DNA of 37,851 nt, from positions 1 to 37,851 of the forward strand of contig SCPX01000058.1 in assembly GCA_004298615.1 (NCBI GenBank). The letters run 5' to 3'. Shown piece after piece: positions 20,179 through 30,200 of the stretch (its first letter is position 1; each line of letters opens with the position of its first letter). A program made the translations under genes and the position numbers. The notes under the pieces were generated by a model that saw nothing but the letters and a program-made list of their open reading frames with translations, had not been told where the DNA came from and ran no database searches. This DNA is from Patescibacteria group bacterium (lineage in GTDB: Bacteria; Patescibacteriota; Patescibacteriia; SCPX01).

Positions 20179-23100
20179 ATGGAAAAGAGATATTTTCTTA
20201 TCCCTCATATTATTGTTATCGCTTCAAGCGTAGCGCTATTATCGGGGATTTTTTTATTTTGTAACGCGATTGTGGATTCTTTGGTTTTGCCAATATCAAA
20301 ACCAATTGCTACCATTGCGCCGGAACTAAGGATAATTGATCCTATTCAGGAAAAAACCGCAGTTTTAGGGGAAGAAACAAGCTCATACGGCAACACTTCC
20401 ACTTTTGTCGGAAGTATTTACAGCGGAGACGGCCAGCAAGCCCTGGAAGCGTATTTTGATTTTCCCGAAGACTTGGAAATTGATTCTTCCGGGAATTTTT
20501 ATATTCCGGACACTTCCAATAATATAGTCCGTAAAATTGACGCCGCCGGCATTGTTTCAACCGTAGCCGGGACCGGCGCTATCGGCGACACTGACGGAGC
20601 GGCCGCTTTAGCGCAGTTTTTTTCTCCCAAAGGCGTGGCGCTTGACGCATCCGGCAATATTTACATATCAGACAGCGGCAATGACAAAATTAAAAAAATT
20701 TCCAATGGCGTTGTTTCTACCCTTGTTTCTTCCGGATTGAACAATCCGCGCGGGCTGGAAGTAATCGGAGCAACATTATATATAGCCGATTCGGAAAATA
20801 ACGCGATTAAGAGCGTTTCCACGGATGGCGGAATCGTCACTTTAGTGAAAGGCGAGGGCTTAAGCGACCCGCGCGCCATTGTTTCTTCCAATGACGGAAC
20901 CATTCTTTACATAGCGGACAACGGCAGTCATCGGATTTTGGCGCTTGATTTATTATCGGGTGCGCTTTCGGTCGTGGCCGGATCAGGAAATAATATTTAC
21001 GCCGAAGGCACGGGCGGTGAGGCAAGCTTTGAAAATATTTGGGGCATCGCCCGCTCGGGCAATAATCTGTATGTTTCCGATCACAATTTGCAATTGATTG
21101 ATCGCGTCCGCAAAATCAATCTTTTCACAAAAAATACGGAATTAATTTATCAGGACACGCGCCAGCAAGAAATGATTTTTCCGGCCGGTTTGGCGATTAA
21201 AGACGGGTATATATATGTAATGAACGCCGGAATGAGCACGATCCAAAAGTTCAATTTGAGTAATCCGGAAGATACTGCGCGGTTTGCCGGTAAAGACAGA
21301 TTTGGCAACACAGTCGGCGCGAAAGAAGAAGCGGTATTGGGACGGCCCAATGACTTGGCTTTGTCGCCGGACCGCAAATGGCTGTATTTATCAATGAATA
21401 ATATGGTGCGAAAAATCAATCGCGAAACAGGCGAAGTGATTCATGTGCTGGGCTCGGTGGTTGATAATTATCGCGGCGAGGGCACGGATGCGGAATTTGT
21501 GCGATTTTCCGGCGCCACCAATATTACTATAAACGCGGAAGGCACGAAATTGTATGTGATAGACCGGTGGAATAATCGCATCCGGGGCATTGATCTGGCC
21601 GCCAATCCTCCGAAAAGTTTTTTAATCACTGGCGCGGGACTCATCAATACCAACGGCACGCAGGACAACGGCTATCAGGAAGGCAAAAATTGCGGCGATG
21701 TACGGACGACAGGACTGGCCGGTTGCGCGTATTTTAAAAATCCTTTGAGCATCGCTCTTGATCCGGACGGCAATTTTCTTTATGTTTCAGATACGGGCAA
21801 TAATCGCATTCGCAAAGTGCGGATTTCGGACGGCCAAACATATTTGGTGGCAGGATCAGGCGAAGCCGGATTTGAGGACGGAGCGATGGCGTCGGCTAAA
21901 TTCAACAAACCGGCCGGCATAACCATAGACAGTTCTGGAAAAAATCTTTATGCGGCGGATACGAATAATCAGCGCATCAGAAAAATAGACTTGGTCAAAG
22001 GCGAGGTCTCCACTTTGATCGGTTCGGGGCAAAACGGCTACCGGGACGCCATCGGCACAGCCGCGCTAGTGTCTTATCCGGAGCATTTGGAAATGGGTAC
22101 TGACGGAATTTTGTATTTTACCGAAGCCGGCTCGCATAAGATCAGACAGGTTGATCCGGCTTCCAAATTGACGAAATTGGTATCCGGATCGGGTGTTCGC
22201 GGTTTTAAAAACGGAATTCAAAGCGAAGCGCAATTCAATATGGTAAGGGGTTTGGCCGTGGATGTGGCCGGAAAAACATTATACGCGGCAGACGGAGTCA
22301 ATGATATGATTAGGCAAATTGACATCACCGGCACGGCCGCCTACACTGATCCGGCGCCGGAGGCGCACGCGGTTTCGCCCCAGGAAATCAATCCGATTTG
22401 GGATAAGGGAACGGGTTTGCAAGTGGAAATAAAAGGCAAAAATTTCAAAAACGGAGCAAAGGTATATTTTGCCGATTTCTTGTCTCCCAAGGCGAGCGTT
22501 CAATCAAAAACTTCCTTGGCCGTCAAAGTGCCTCACGATAAAATGAAGCCCGGCTGGTACGATGTGACTGTTATAAATCTGGACGAACAGAAATCAACCT
22601 TGGAAAAAGGATTGGGCATTACTGATTTTATCACGCAAACGCCAAATAAAACTTACGAATATTCAAAAAAAGACAAGTCAACAATCAGCAAGGGCGCGGC
22701 AGTAGCGGCCGGCCAATCTTTTTTCGCGTTTGATAAAAAGGCCAAAGGCGGATTTGCGATTTCCTCCGGCGATGTGACTGGGGACGGTTTGGAAGAAATA
22801 ATTGTCTCAACCGGAGACGATCAGACGCCGGAAATCAAAATTTTTGACAAGGATAAAAAACTGAAAACGAAAATTTCCCCGTTTGACAAAAAGATAAAAT
22901 CGGGGGCGCGAATCGCGATTTGCGATCTGAATAACGACGGCGCAAAAGAAATAATCGCCGTGCCCGGATCCAAAGCCAAACCGGAAGTGAAAATTTTCAA
23001 AGGAGATGGAAAGCTTTTTCGCAAATCATTTCTTGTTTTTGACAAGAAATTCGCAGGCGGCCTGTATGTCGCTTGCGGCAATGTCAATGGCGATGCCTTG

Positions 23101-23670
23101 CCGGAAATCATCGTATCGGCCGGAGCAGGCGGCAGCAATCAAATCTGGGTTTATTCGGCAAGCGGTAAAATTGTAAGCAAGATAAACGCAACTGCGGCGG
23201 GATTCAAAGACGGATTGCGCGTGGCGGTCGGCAATGTGGACGGCGGAAAATATGATGAGATTATTGCCGGCACCGAGACCGGTGCGCCTAAAGTAACGGT
23301 ATTCAAATTTCCCGCCGAAGGCGAGGCTCGCCAAGGGCGGCAAAGCAAGACGGCCAAGAAAATAAAGTCTTTTGATCCGATTTCCAAAGCGCTTTCCAAA
23401 GGAGTGAGCGTGGCGGCCGCGGACATAGACGGTAATGGCGTAAAAGAAATAATCGTGGGCGCGGGCAAGGGCAGCATCCCATTGGTGAAAATTTACAATA
23501 AAAAGGGGACGCTTATAAAAGAATTCTACGCTTATTCCGCGAAATTCAGAGGCGGCGTCAATGTCTCAGGAGGCGATGTGGACGCGGACGGCCTGGACGA
23601 TATTACGGTTATTCCCCAGAGCACGGGCACCCCGCAAGCGCGGGTAATCAGAGGAATTACTTTGAAATAG
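20179..23670 (+). CDS. Large surface protein: NHL beta-propellers, IPT/TIG domain and FG-GAP-like repeats
   Basis: The 1163-residue product has an N-terminal membrane anchor or signal (about 8-38). NHL repeats follow to about 720, each with a 'GNIYISDSGNDKIKKI' or 'ADTNNQRIRKID' type core. An IPT/TIG-like Ig domain spans about 730-810 (INPIWDKGTGLQVEIKGKNF). From about 850 come at least six FG-GAP/VCBS-like repeats of the form GD.DGDG..EIIV..G.....VKIF, which bind calcium in related proteins. It is extracellular or surface-attached, with a likely role in adhesion or binding; the ligand is unknown. An insertion of about 12 residues (AEGEARQGRQSK) between two repeats is encoded by a copy of the GC-rich dispersed element. 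The FG-GAP block is closely similar to the end of the 27248-32017 protein. Confidence 0.88.
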   Translation: MEKRYFLIPHIIVIASSVALLSGIFLFCNAIVDSLVLPISKPIATIAPELRIIDPIQEKTAVLGEETSSYGNTSTFVGSIYSGDGQQALEAYFDFPEDLEIDSSGNFYIPDTSNNIVRKIDAAGIVSTVAGTGAIGDTDGAAALAQFFSPKGVALDASGNIYISDSGNDKIKKISNGVVSTLVSSGLNNPRGLEVIGATLYIADSENNAIKSVSTDGGIVTLVKGEGLSDPRAIVSSNDGTILYIADNGSHRILALDLLSGALSVVAGSGNNIYAEGTGGEASFENIWGIARSGNNLYVSDHNLQLIDRVRKINLFTKNTELIYQDTRQQEMIFPAGLAIKDGYIYVMNAGMSTIQKFNLSNPEDTARFAGKDRFGNTVGAKEEAVLGRPNDLALSPDRKWLYLSMNNMVRKINRETGEVIHVLGSVVDNYRGEGTDAEFVRFSGATNITINAEGTKLYVIDRWNNRIRGIDLAANPPKSFLITGAGLINTNGTQDNGYQEGKNCGDVRTTGLAGCAYFKNPLSIALDPDGNFLYVSDTGNNRIRKVRISDGQTYLVAGSGEAGFEDGAMASAKFNKPAGITIDSSGKNLYAADTNNQRIRKIDLVKGEVSTLIGSGQNGYRDAIGTAALVSYPEHLEMGTDGILYFTEAGSHKIRQVDPASKLTKLVSGSGVRGFKNGIQSEAQFNMVRGLAVDVAGKTLYAADGVNDMIRQIDITGTAAYTDPAPEAHAVSPQEINPIWDKGTGLQVEIKGKNFKNGAKVYFADFLSPKASVQSKTSLAVKVPHDKMKPGWYDVTVINLDEQKSTLEKGLGITDFITQTPNKTYEYSKKDKSTISKGAAVAAGQSFFAFDKKAKGGFAISSGDVTGDGLEEIIVSTGDDQTPEIKIFDKDKKLKTKISPFDKKIKSGARIAICDLNNDGAKEIIAVPGSKAKPEVKIFKGDGKLFRKSFLVFDKKFAGGLYVACGNVNGDALPEIIVSAGAGGSNQIWVYSASGKIVSKINATAAGFKDGLRVAVGNVDGGKYDEIIAGTETGAPKVTVFKFPAEGEARQGRQSKTAKKIKSFDPISKALSKGVSVAAADIDGNGVKEIIVGAGKGSIPLVKIYNKKGTLIKEFYAYSAKFRGGVNVSGGDVDADGLDDITVIPQSTGTPQARVIRGITLK
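23311..23340. repeat. GC-rich dispersed element inserted in a coding region
   Basis: The block CCCGCCGAAGGCGAGGCTCG plus CCAAGGGCGG lies in frame in the NHL/FG-GAP gene. It shares the GAGGCTCGCC and AAGGGCGG module with the complement of 2159-2213. The encoded AEGEARQG segment is absent from the neighbouring repeats of the protein, which indicates insertion. Confidence 0.55.
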
Positions 23671-23699
23671 GTTTATTTTTCTATTTATAGTGTAAAAAT

Positions 23700-25976
23700 A
23701 TGTCAAAAATACAATTTATTTTTTTGTTTGGAATTTTATCGCTGTTTTTCGGCCTACCTTTGGTTTCGCGCGGGATTGAGGTTTCATCTCCGCCATCTAT
23801 TCCGGCGCTGTCCGGAAGCATTTCATTTGAAAATAGTCCAAATGACGATGTCAACGATATCGCGGCTTCAAACAATTATTTATACGCGGCTTTGCGCCGA
23901 TACGATGATAATTCAAAAAAATTCATCGGCGCGCTGAAAATATTTGACGCCTCGGATCATGCAACGCCCCTGGAAATCGCTTCGCATAATGTTGACGCCA
24001 ATCTTAACGCGCTTTTTGTTGAGGGTAATTATCTGTACGCCGTAAGTTATTCCGAAGCGAACACTAAATCAATTTTTTATATTTTTGACATTTCGTCGCC
24101 GGCGGTACCAGTGATTTTGGCAAACCTGGGATTGCCGGCAATTTTTTCCGGCGCCAACGACATTAAAGTCTCCGGCAATTACGCTTATTTCGCAAGCGAT
24201 GACGGAGGATTCGGAGTAATAGATATTTCCGATCCGCTTGCCCCAACTCTGAAAGGAACATATTATCCCGTAGGCAATTTTTACAGCATCGCGGTCTCCG
24301 GCACTAAAGTTTTTCTTTTGGGAAATAAGGACATTTATGTTTTGGATGTCTCAAACGCCGCAGCGCCTGAAGTATTGGACAGCTATTATCTCGGTCAAGA
24401 CAATGACCGGCGAGAAATTTATCTGAACGGAGATTATCTGTATGTTCCGTACAATGACTATATTCGCATATTTGATGTTTCCAATGCCACTTCAATTCTT
24501 GAGCTGAATTATTATGTTCCGCCCGATAAATTAGGAGTGGGAGATATCGCCGATTTCGGCAATTATCTTTATATGACCGGTAAATGGGGGAGCGAATTGG
24601 TTGTTTTTGACATTTCCGATCAGACTTCGCCCGTCAAATTGGGTATTTATAATTCCTTTTCCAGCGCTCCGCACATTTTTATTTTCAACGGCTACGCTTA
24701 TGTTTTCGGTCCAAAGAGCATTAATATAATCAAAGTAAGCAACGGCGTAAAAAATGTTTCCGATGATCAAACTGATAATAATGCCGCCGCAACTCCTTGG
24801 CTCCTTCCCGACTCCACTCCCGACATGATACTTGCCGGACGGATGAAAGGAAAAATTCTTCTTCAGACGGAAAGCAAGGGCGAGGCCTGGTATATTCATC
24901 CTAAGGAACTTAAAAGATATTATCTTGGCCGGCCCAAAGATGCCTTTTCCGTAATGCGCTCCAAGGGTAATGGAATATCCAATGCCAATTTGGCCAAGAT
25001 TCCGTCCAATACCGACTCCTTTGAAGGAGATCTGAATCTTCGCCAAAAAATGTCCGGAAAGATCCTGCTGCAAGTGGAGCAAAACGGCGAAGCCTGGTAT
25101 GTTAATCCCAAAAATTTAAAACGCTACTTTCTTGGCCGTCCGGCGGACGCTTTCAAGGTAATGCAAAATCTGGGATCCGGCATTTCCAACGATAATCTGG
25201 CCAAGATTCCATCCGCCAGCAGCAATTTTGCCACGACCAACGGCGTCACCTATATGAAAAAAACGGTAAAGACCAGTCGCGGCGATTTCTCAATTGATTT
25301 GCTCATTGCCGATTTGTCCAATCCAAAAGTTAAAATCTTGACCGATACGGCCGAGAATTACGACTGCAAAGACAATTGCCGGACAAAACCCCTGAAAGAT
25401 TATGTGATCGCCAATCAGGCCATTGCCGGAATGAACGGCACATATTTTTGCCCCAAGGATTATCCGCATTGCGCCGGAGAGGACGGCTCGTATTTTTGGA
25501 TGCTTTACAATTCCCGAACCAAGAATCTGATAAATCTTTACAAAAATCAATTCAATAACGGTCCTCTGATTGTTTTTAACAATGAAAACAATTGGGTTTT
25601 TTACCGCCATACCAAGGATTTTACCGGCATTGCCCCTTTTGAATTCCAGTACGACACCAAAATTCAAGCCGCCATTTCCAGCGGGCCGCTTTTGGTTTAC
25701 AAGTCCCAAAAAGTCTTGGACGAAGCAACTTTGGACACCAAGCAGCGCATGGTAAAATCATTTCGCGGCAGCATCGGCCTGAAAGGAACAAAGATGTATA
25801 TGGTTTTGGCGCGCGGAGCGACCGTGGGCGATCTGGCGGTGATTATGAAAGCGATGAATATGGAATACGCCATCAATTCGGACGGCGGCGGATCATCAGC
25901 TATGTACTACAACGGCCAATACAAAGTCGGCCCGGGACGAAATATTCCGAACGCCATCGTGGTGGCGGAACGATAA
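23700..25976 (+). CDS. Secreted LVIVD-repeat protein with C-terminal phosphodiester glycosidase (NAGPA-like) domain
   Basis: The 758-residue product has a signal peptide (about 1-25). LVIVD-type beta-propeller repeats run to about 350 (repeats of 'NYLYA...IFDISDPA.P'). Two near-identical 55-residue modules (GKILLQTESKGEAWYIHPKEL and GKILLQVEQNGEAWYVNPKNL, about 379-434 and 447-503) end in GISN.NLAKIPS. The C-terminal part, from about 520, matches the phosphodiester glycosidase (NAGPA) family: GMNGTYFCPKDYPHC, SSGPLLVYK, FRGSIGLKG, ATVGDLAVIMKAMN and NSDGGGSSAMYYNGQ. The enzyme family uncovers or cleaves sugar phosphodiesters, so a role in glycan processing at the cell surface is inferred. It follows the FG-GAP gene by 29 bases and is probably co-transcribed. 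Confidence 0.9.
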   Translation: MSKIQFIFLFGILSLFFGLPLVSRGIEVSSPPSIPALSGSISFENSPNDDVNDIAASNNYLYAALRRYDDNSKKFIGALKIFDASDHATPLEIASHNVDANLNALFVEGNYLYAVSYSEANTKSIFYIFDISSPAVPVILANLGLPAIFSGANDIKVSGNYAYFASDDGGFGVIDISDPLAPTLKGTYYPVGNFYSIAVSGTKVFLLGNKDIYVLDVSNAAAPEVLDSYYLGQDNDRREIYLNGDYLYVPYNDYIRIFDVSNATSILELNYYVPPDKLGVGDIADFGNYLYMTGKWGSELVVFDISDQTSPVKLGIYNSFSSAPHIFIFNGYAYVFGPKSINIIKVSNGVKNVSDDQTDNNAAATPWLLPDSTPDMILAGRMKGKILLQTESKGEAWYIHPKELKRYYLGRPKDAFSVMRSKGNGISNANLAKIPSNTDSFEGDLNLRQKMSGKILLQVEQNGEAWYVNPKNLKRYFLGRPADAFKVMQNLGSGISNDNLAKIPSASSNFATTNGVTYMKKTVKTSRGDFSIDLLIADLSNPKVKILTDTAENYDCKDNCRTKPLKDYVIANQAIAGMNGTYFCPKDYPHCAGEDGSYFWMLYNSRTKNLINLYKNQFNNGPLIVFNNENNWVFYRHTKDFTGIAPFEFQYDTKIQAAISSGPLLVYKSQKVLDEATLDTKQRMVKSFRGSIGLKGTKMYMVLARGATVGDLAVIMKAMNMEYAINSDGGGSSAMYYNGQYKVGPGRNIPNAIVVAER

Positions 25977-26007
25977 TTTTTAATTTTGCCGAAAGGTTGA
26001 GTAATAG

Positions 26008-26060
26008 AAACTTTATAAAGTTTGCTCTATTTTGACAAACTTTATAAAGTTTGATAAGAT
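26008..26060 (+). promoter_or_regulatory. Fic-gene promoter with two identical palindromic operators
   Basis: AAACTTTATAAAGTTT occurs at 26008-26023 and 26037-26052, centres 29 bases apart. The second operator lies in the spacer between -35 TTGACA (26032-26037) and -10 TAAGAT (26055-26060), spacer 17. Bound repressor would block polymerase directly. The adjacent product starts with a helix-turn-helix, so autoregulation is the simplest reading. Confidence 0.85.
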
Positions 26061-26080
26061 GGCCGTGTAAGTAAAAATTT

Positions 26081-27013
26081 ATGAATACACGGCAAAGGCT
26101 GGAAATAATTCAAAAAAGACTGGGACTTACCCAAACCAAGCTGGCCGAACGATTTGGCGTGTCTTTCGTCGCTTTTAATAATTGGTGGACAGGCAAGGCC
26201 ACCCCTCGGCCTAAGATGCAGGCGGCCATTGAGGAATTATTTTTGGAAGTGACCGGTCAAAAAATTATCCCCGGCGAGCAGCTTAACGCTAAAAAGCAGG
26301 TTTTGCGCCAAAAATCATCGGAACATAAAAATGTTATCGCGGAGATTTTAAATAACCCCGATATCAGAGACAGATTTATTTTGAAGCTTACTTATAACAG
26401 TAACAGCATTGAGGGTAATACTCTGACCGAGCCGGATACTGCCGCAGTCATTTTTGATAATGTCGCTTTACCGAACAAAAGCTTGACCGAACAACTGGAA
26501 GCAAAAAACCACCAGGTCGCTTTGAATTATCTGTTTAATCATATTTTAAAAAAGAAGATGATTGACGAATCGTTAGTATTGCGGCTCCACGGTATTTTAA
26601 TGAACGGGATCCGTGCGGATGCCGGATTTTACCGTAATCATGCCGTTAGAATCGTCGGCGTCAGTTTGCCGATAGCCAATTATTTGAAAATTCCGGATTT
26701 AATTCCCGATATTATCGCCAAGGCGGAGGTGGCAACGAACGATATTATTGCCGCCTCCGCCAGCGTGCATAGCCGCTTTGAACAAATCCACCCCTTCTCG
26801 GATGGCAATGGCCGTATTGGCCGACTCTTAATGAACGCCATGCTGCTTAAAGCAAATTTAGCTCCGGCCATTATTCGTCAGCAACAAAAACAATTGTATT
26901 ATGCTTATCTCTATAAAGCCCAGACAAAAAATGATCAAAGTCAGTTGGAAAATTTCCTATGCGATGCCGTGGCCGATGGATTTAGAATTTTGGAAAGAAA
27001 GGATATCGGGTAA
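26081..27013 (+). CDS. Helix-turn-helix Fic-domain protein (class II AMP-transferase type)
   Basis: Fic proteins usually transfer AMP from ATP to a protein hydroxyl. The 310-residue product has an N-terminal XRE-type helix-turn-helix (about 6-50: QKRLGLTQTKLAERFGVS, then the recognition helix). The Fic domain carries the complete catalytic motif HPFSDGNGRIGR (237-248). Class II autoinhibition is shown by SNSIEG (residues 107-112), the (S/T)xxxE(G/N) helix placed before the core, as in many Fic/DOC regulators. The loop before the core, KNHQVAL, and the FYRNHAVRIVG flap are typical. The target is unknown. The twin operators upstream suggest that the protein represses its own gene. It is followed closely by a 55-residue gene and a terminator. 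Confidence 0.92.
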   Translation: MNTRQRLEIIQKRLGLTQTKLAERFGVSFVAFNNWWTGKATPRPKMQAAIEELFLEVTGQKIIPGEQLNAKKQVLRQKSSEHKNVIAEILNNPDIRDRFILKLTYNSNSIEGNTLTEPDTAAVIFDNVALPNKSLTEQLEAKNHQVALNYLFNHILKKKMIDESLVLRLHGILMNGIRADAGFYRNHAVRIVGVSLPIANYLKIPDLIPDIIAKAEVATNDIIAASASVHSRFEQIHPFSDGNGRIGRLLMNAMLLKANLAPAIIRQQQKQLYYAYLYKAQTKNDQSQLENFLCDAVADGFRILERKDIG

Positions 27014-27022
27014 AATCGTCTT

Positions 27023-27190
27023 ATGCGGAATTTTGACAAAAGCGGATTTTTCTGGTATGCTTATAAACATAAAGTAAAATTGCAAAATAAAACCACCCAA
27101 ATCATGCAGGAGGTATTTGATAATTGGCAAAACCGGTTATTGAATAAGGATATTTATCCCTATATTTTGATTTCTAAAAACGCGGCTTGA
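27023..27190 (+). CDS. 55-residue protein encoded just after the Fic gene
   Basis: ATG 27023 to TGA 27190 encodes a 55-residue basic, aromatic-rich product: MRNFDKSGFFWYAYKHKVKLQ, then KTTQIMQEVFDNWQNRLLNKD and IYPYILISKNAA. No family is recognised. It starts nine bases after the Fic stop and its end overlaps the terminator hairpin, so the reading frame is bracketed by sequence features. This favours a real gene in the Fic operon, and a Fic regulator or partner is the obvious guess. No clear Shine-Dalgarno site is present; translational coupling to the Fic gene is likely. Confidence 0.55.
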   Translation: MRNFDKSGFFWYAYKHKVKLQNKTTQIMQEVFDNWQNRLLNKDIYPYILISKNAA

Positions 27191-27210
27191 AATGGCCACG
27201 TTTTATTATT
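27179..27210 (+). terminator. Terminator of the Fic operon
   Basis: AACGCGGC and GGCCACGTT form an 8-bp stem with one mismatch around a short loop, followed by TTATTATTATT. It overlaps the last codons of the 55-residue gene. Confidence 0.6.
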
Positions 27211-27216
27211 ATTTGC

Positions 27217-27244
27217 AAATTAACCATTAGTCGTTAATTATTAA
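27217..27244. repeat. Degenerate heptamer run before the 27248 gene
   Basis: AAATTAA, CCATTAG, TCGTTAA and TTATTAA are four heptamers with TTAA/TTAG at fixed positions and end three bases before the ATG. They replace any normal Shine-Dalgarno region. They are similar in layout to 11632-11659. Confidence 0.5.
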
Positions 27245-27247
27245 TAT

Positions 27248-30200
27248 ATGCGTATTGCCACTTTGCGTTTGCGGCAAATCAGCCATCCGGTCGGATGGAC
27301 TTTGGCCGCGGCGATCATCGTATTATTTTGTTCTTTTATTATTTCTATACAGGCCAATGCCGCCGCTTACAAGACTTTTGGCGGCGGTAATTCCGTCATT
27401 GGCAAACTCGTGAAGTCGGACGGAACGGCAGTCTCGGCCAATGCCCGTATCAATGTCAATCCTGACGGGCCTTGCAGTCCGGGAAATTGCGGAGGCGGGG
27501 CCGATGTCCAGTCAGACGGTTCTTTTACAGTTACCGAAGGAATCGGTAATGGTCAATATAGGGTGGAAGTCAATATCTGGGGAGATGAGCTTAACAATCA
27601 AGCGGCGCCCGATCCGATTAAAATAACGCTCTCGGGCGGACAGGTGGATATTGGCACGATTAAATTGGCGGCGCCTAATGTTTTAGGAACCGTGAAAGAT
27701 CCGGCCGGAGGCGCTATTAGTATTGATTATGGCGCCCAGCAAAATGTTAATGTAGAAATTCGTTCAAAAGACTACACGATAAACAAATGGATCAACACGA
27801 CCCAAGACGGATCTTTTAAAACTTATCTAGGTAAAGGCGAGTATGTCGCCATTGCGCATACGAATGGCATGTCATTTACCGATGGCGAGCTTGCAGTCGC
27901 GGTGACTGATCCGGCCGCGTCTCAAAATATAACCATTAATTTAACCAATCCGGCTATAATCGGTCAAGTGAAAAAACCGGATGGCAGCGCTCTTTCTTTG
28001 AGTAATGGCCAGTGGATCAATGTGAATCTGTACAATCAGGACCGCACGGTGCAAAAATACAGCGGTACTGATCCGGACGGCAATTTCAAATTGCCCGGCA
28101 TACCCAATGGCGTTTATACGATTGAAGTCCAACCCCAAGGTTTGAATAAATATACATCAAAAAAAGAAACAATCACTTATTCCGGAACCCAGCTCTCAGT
28201 AGCCATCAATCTTTCAAGCCCGCAAGTTAAAGGCAAGATTTATAAAACAGAAGCCGATGCCCTGGCTTCCAATAATCAGGCGCTGGTGGGAAATGCCGGA
28301 GTCAATATCCACAATCAAGACTGGACCCAGCAATCCTGGACGCAATCCGATTCAGAAGGCAATTACGCGATCGGCGGTTTGCCGGACGGCCATTATACCA
28401 TGGAAGTGAATGTGCCGTGGGGCACGACCGGTCTGATCTCCAACAGCTTTGAAATTGATTTGACCGCGGACGCGCAAACCAAAAATTTATATTTTTTAGT
28501 CGCCGCTAAAAAAATAATGGGAAAAGTTCTTAAAAAAGACGGAACGCCGGTAGCCAATGCCAATGTCAATGCCAATCGCGAAGGCGGCCAGGGATACGCC
28601 AATGCGCAAACAGGGAGCGATGGCGGTTATGCATTGGAAGTGGGCGGCGGAGCGTGGAATGTGAATGTATGGCCAAATAACGCCCCGGGTATGCCGGCGG
28701 CTGATTGGATTCCGGACGGGTGGGGGCAGAGAGTGGAATTCAGCAAGCCGGCCGTTGAAACGGAAACAGCCACTTTGAATTTTTCAGTGATTTCGGCCAC
28801 GGCCACAGTTTCCGGAAAAATCCTAAAAACCGACGGAACGCCCATTACCAACGCCAATGTGGATGTGCGCAATGACAAGGGCCAGGGCAATAATTCCCAA
28901 GTGAAGCCTACCGGAGAATTTATAGTAAAAGTGGCGGCCGGATCTTACCGCGTCAATGTCTGGAGTCCGGATCAAGGCCTTACTTTTCCAGAAATGAACA
29001 TTACGATCGCGGACGGCGAAACAAAAGATGTGGGAACGCTCACCGCTAAAACAAAAGAAGCGCGCATCACGGGACGGGTGGTTAAAAAAGGAACGACCGA
29101 GGGCATTCCCGGCGTGCGGGTAAATGCCAATTTGGATCGCGCTCCGGGCTGGTCCAATACTACAACGGATGCAACGGGAAATTTTGAATTGGCCGTGACT
29201 AAAGGAATGTGGCATATCAATATTGACCAGGGATCAAATACGAGCTATGTGTATTCGGGTCCGCCGATTGATGTGAGCGTGGAGACCGAGACAAGCCGGA
29301 CCGCTTTAGGTAAAGACATTGAATTGATTTACGCCGATGTGGTGATCAAAGGAAAGATCGTTGACGAGGCCGGAAAGGTGATTCCCAATTTCTGCAGCTG
29401 GGCGTTTGCGCGGCCGGTCGCTTCCGGCAATATGGGCTGGGGGCCGGAATACGGCGGACCGGTCAATTGCCAGACCTCAAGCTTTGAAATCAGAGTGCCG
29501 TCCAAAGTAGCTTCGGCTTATGTGCTGGGCACGCACACTCCGCCCAATTCGGATTACAGCTCCGCTGAAACAGTCAGCATAGCGGTCTTAGCCGATCAAA
29601 CTTATGAAAGAAATATCGTGCTTAAGAAAAACGATGCTTCAATTTCAGGAAAATTGGTTGATCAAAACGGCGCCGCCCTCACCTCCTGCAATTTCCGCGG
29701 CGATGTTTTTGTGAATACGGAAAATATGTGGCGCAATTCTCCGATTCAATCGGACTGCTCGTACAAAATTTCAGTCCTAGGAGGAACGGCATACCGGATC
29801 GGCTACTGGGTGGAAGAGTCTCAAGGAATTTTACAGCAGCCGCCGACCGACGATAAAATAGAAGTGCCGCTGGGAGGAAATATCACCAGAAATATCAGCG
29901 TGAAAAAGGCCGACGCGACTATCACCGGAAAAGTGCTGGATCCGAACGGCAATCCGACCGGCAATGCCTTTGTGTTCGCGTCCAATCATCCGGAATTTGA
30001 AAAAGAAGGTCCGCCCGAGAAAGAAGATTTTGAAAAAATGATTAATTCCGGAGCCAAAGTCAATTCGGACGGAACATTTTCCATCTCAATACTTTCCGGC
30101 CATATTTATGAAGTAGGCGTGCAGCTTCCGCCGGAAAGCGCCTATTTGCCGGCTGATTCCCAGCGCGTGGATTTGACCAAAACAAAAACCGCGAGCGTTA

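Noticed and set aside
24531-25082. 183-residue minus-strand frame
   Set aside because: It is a shadow of the LVIVD/NAGPA gene with no independent start signal.
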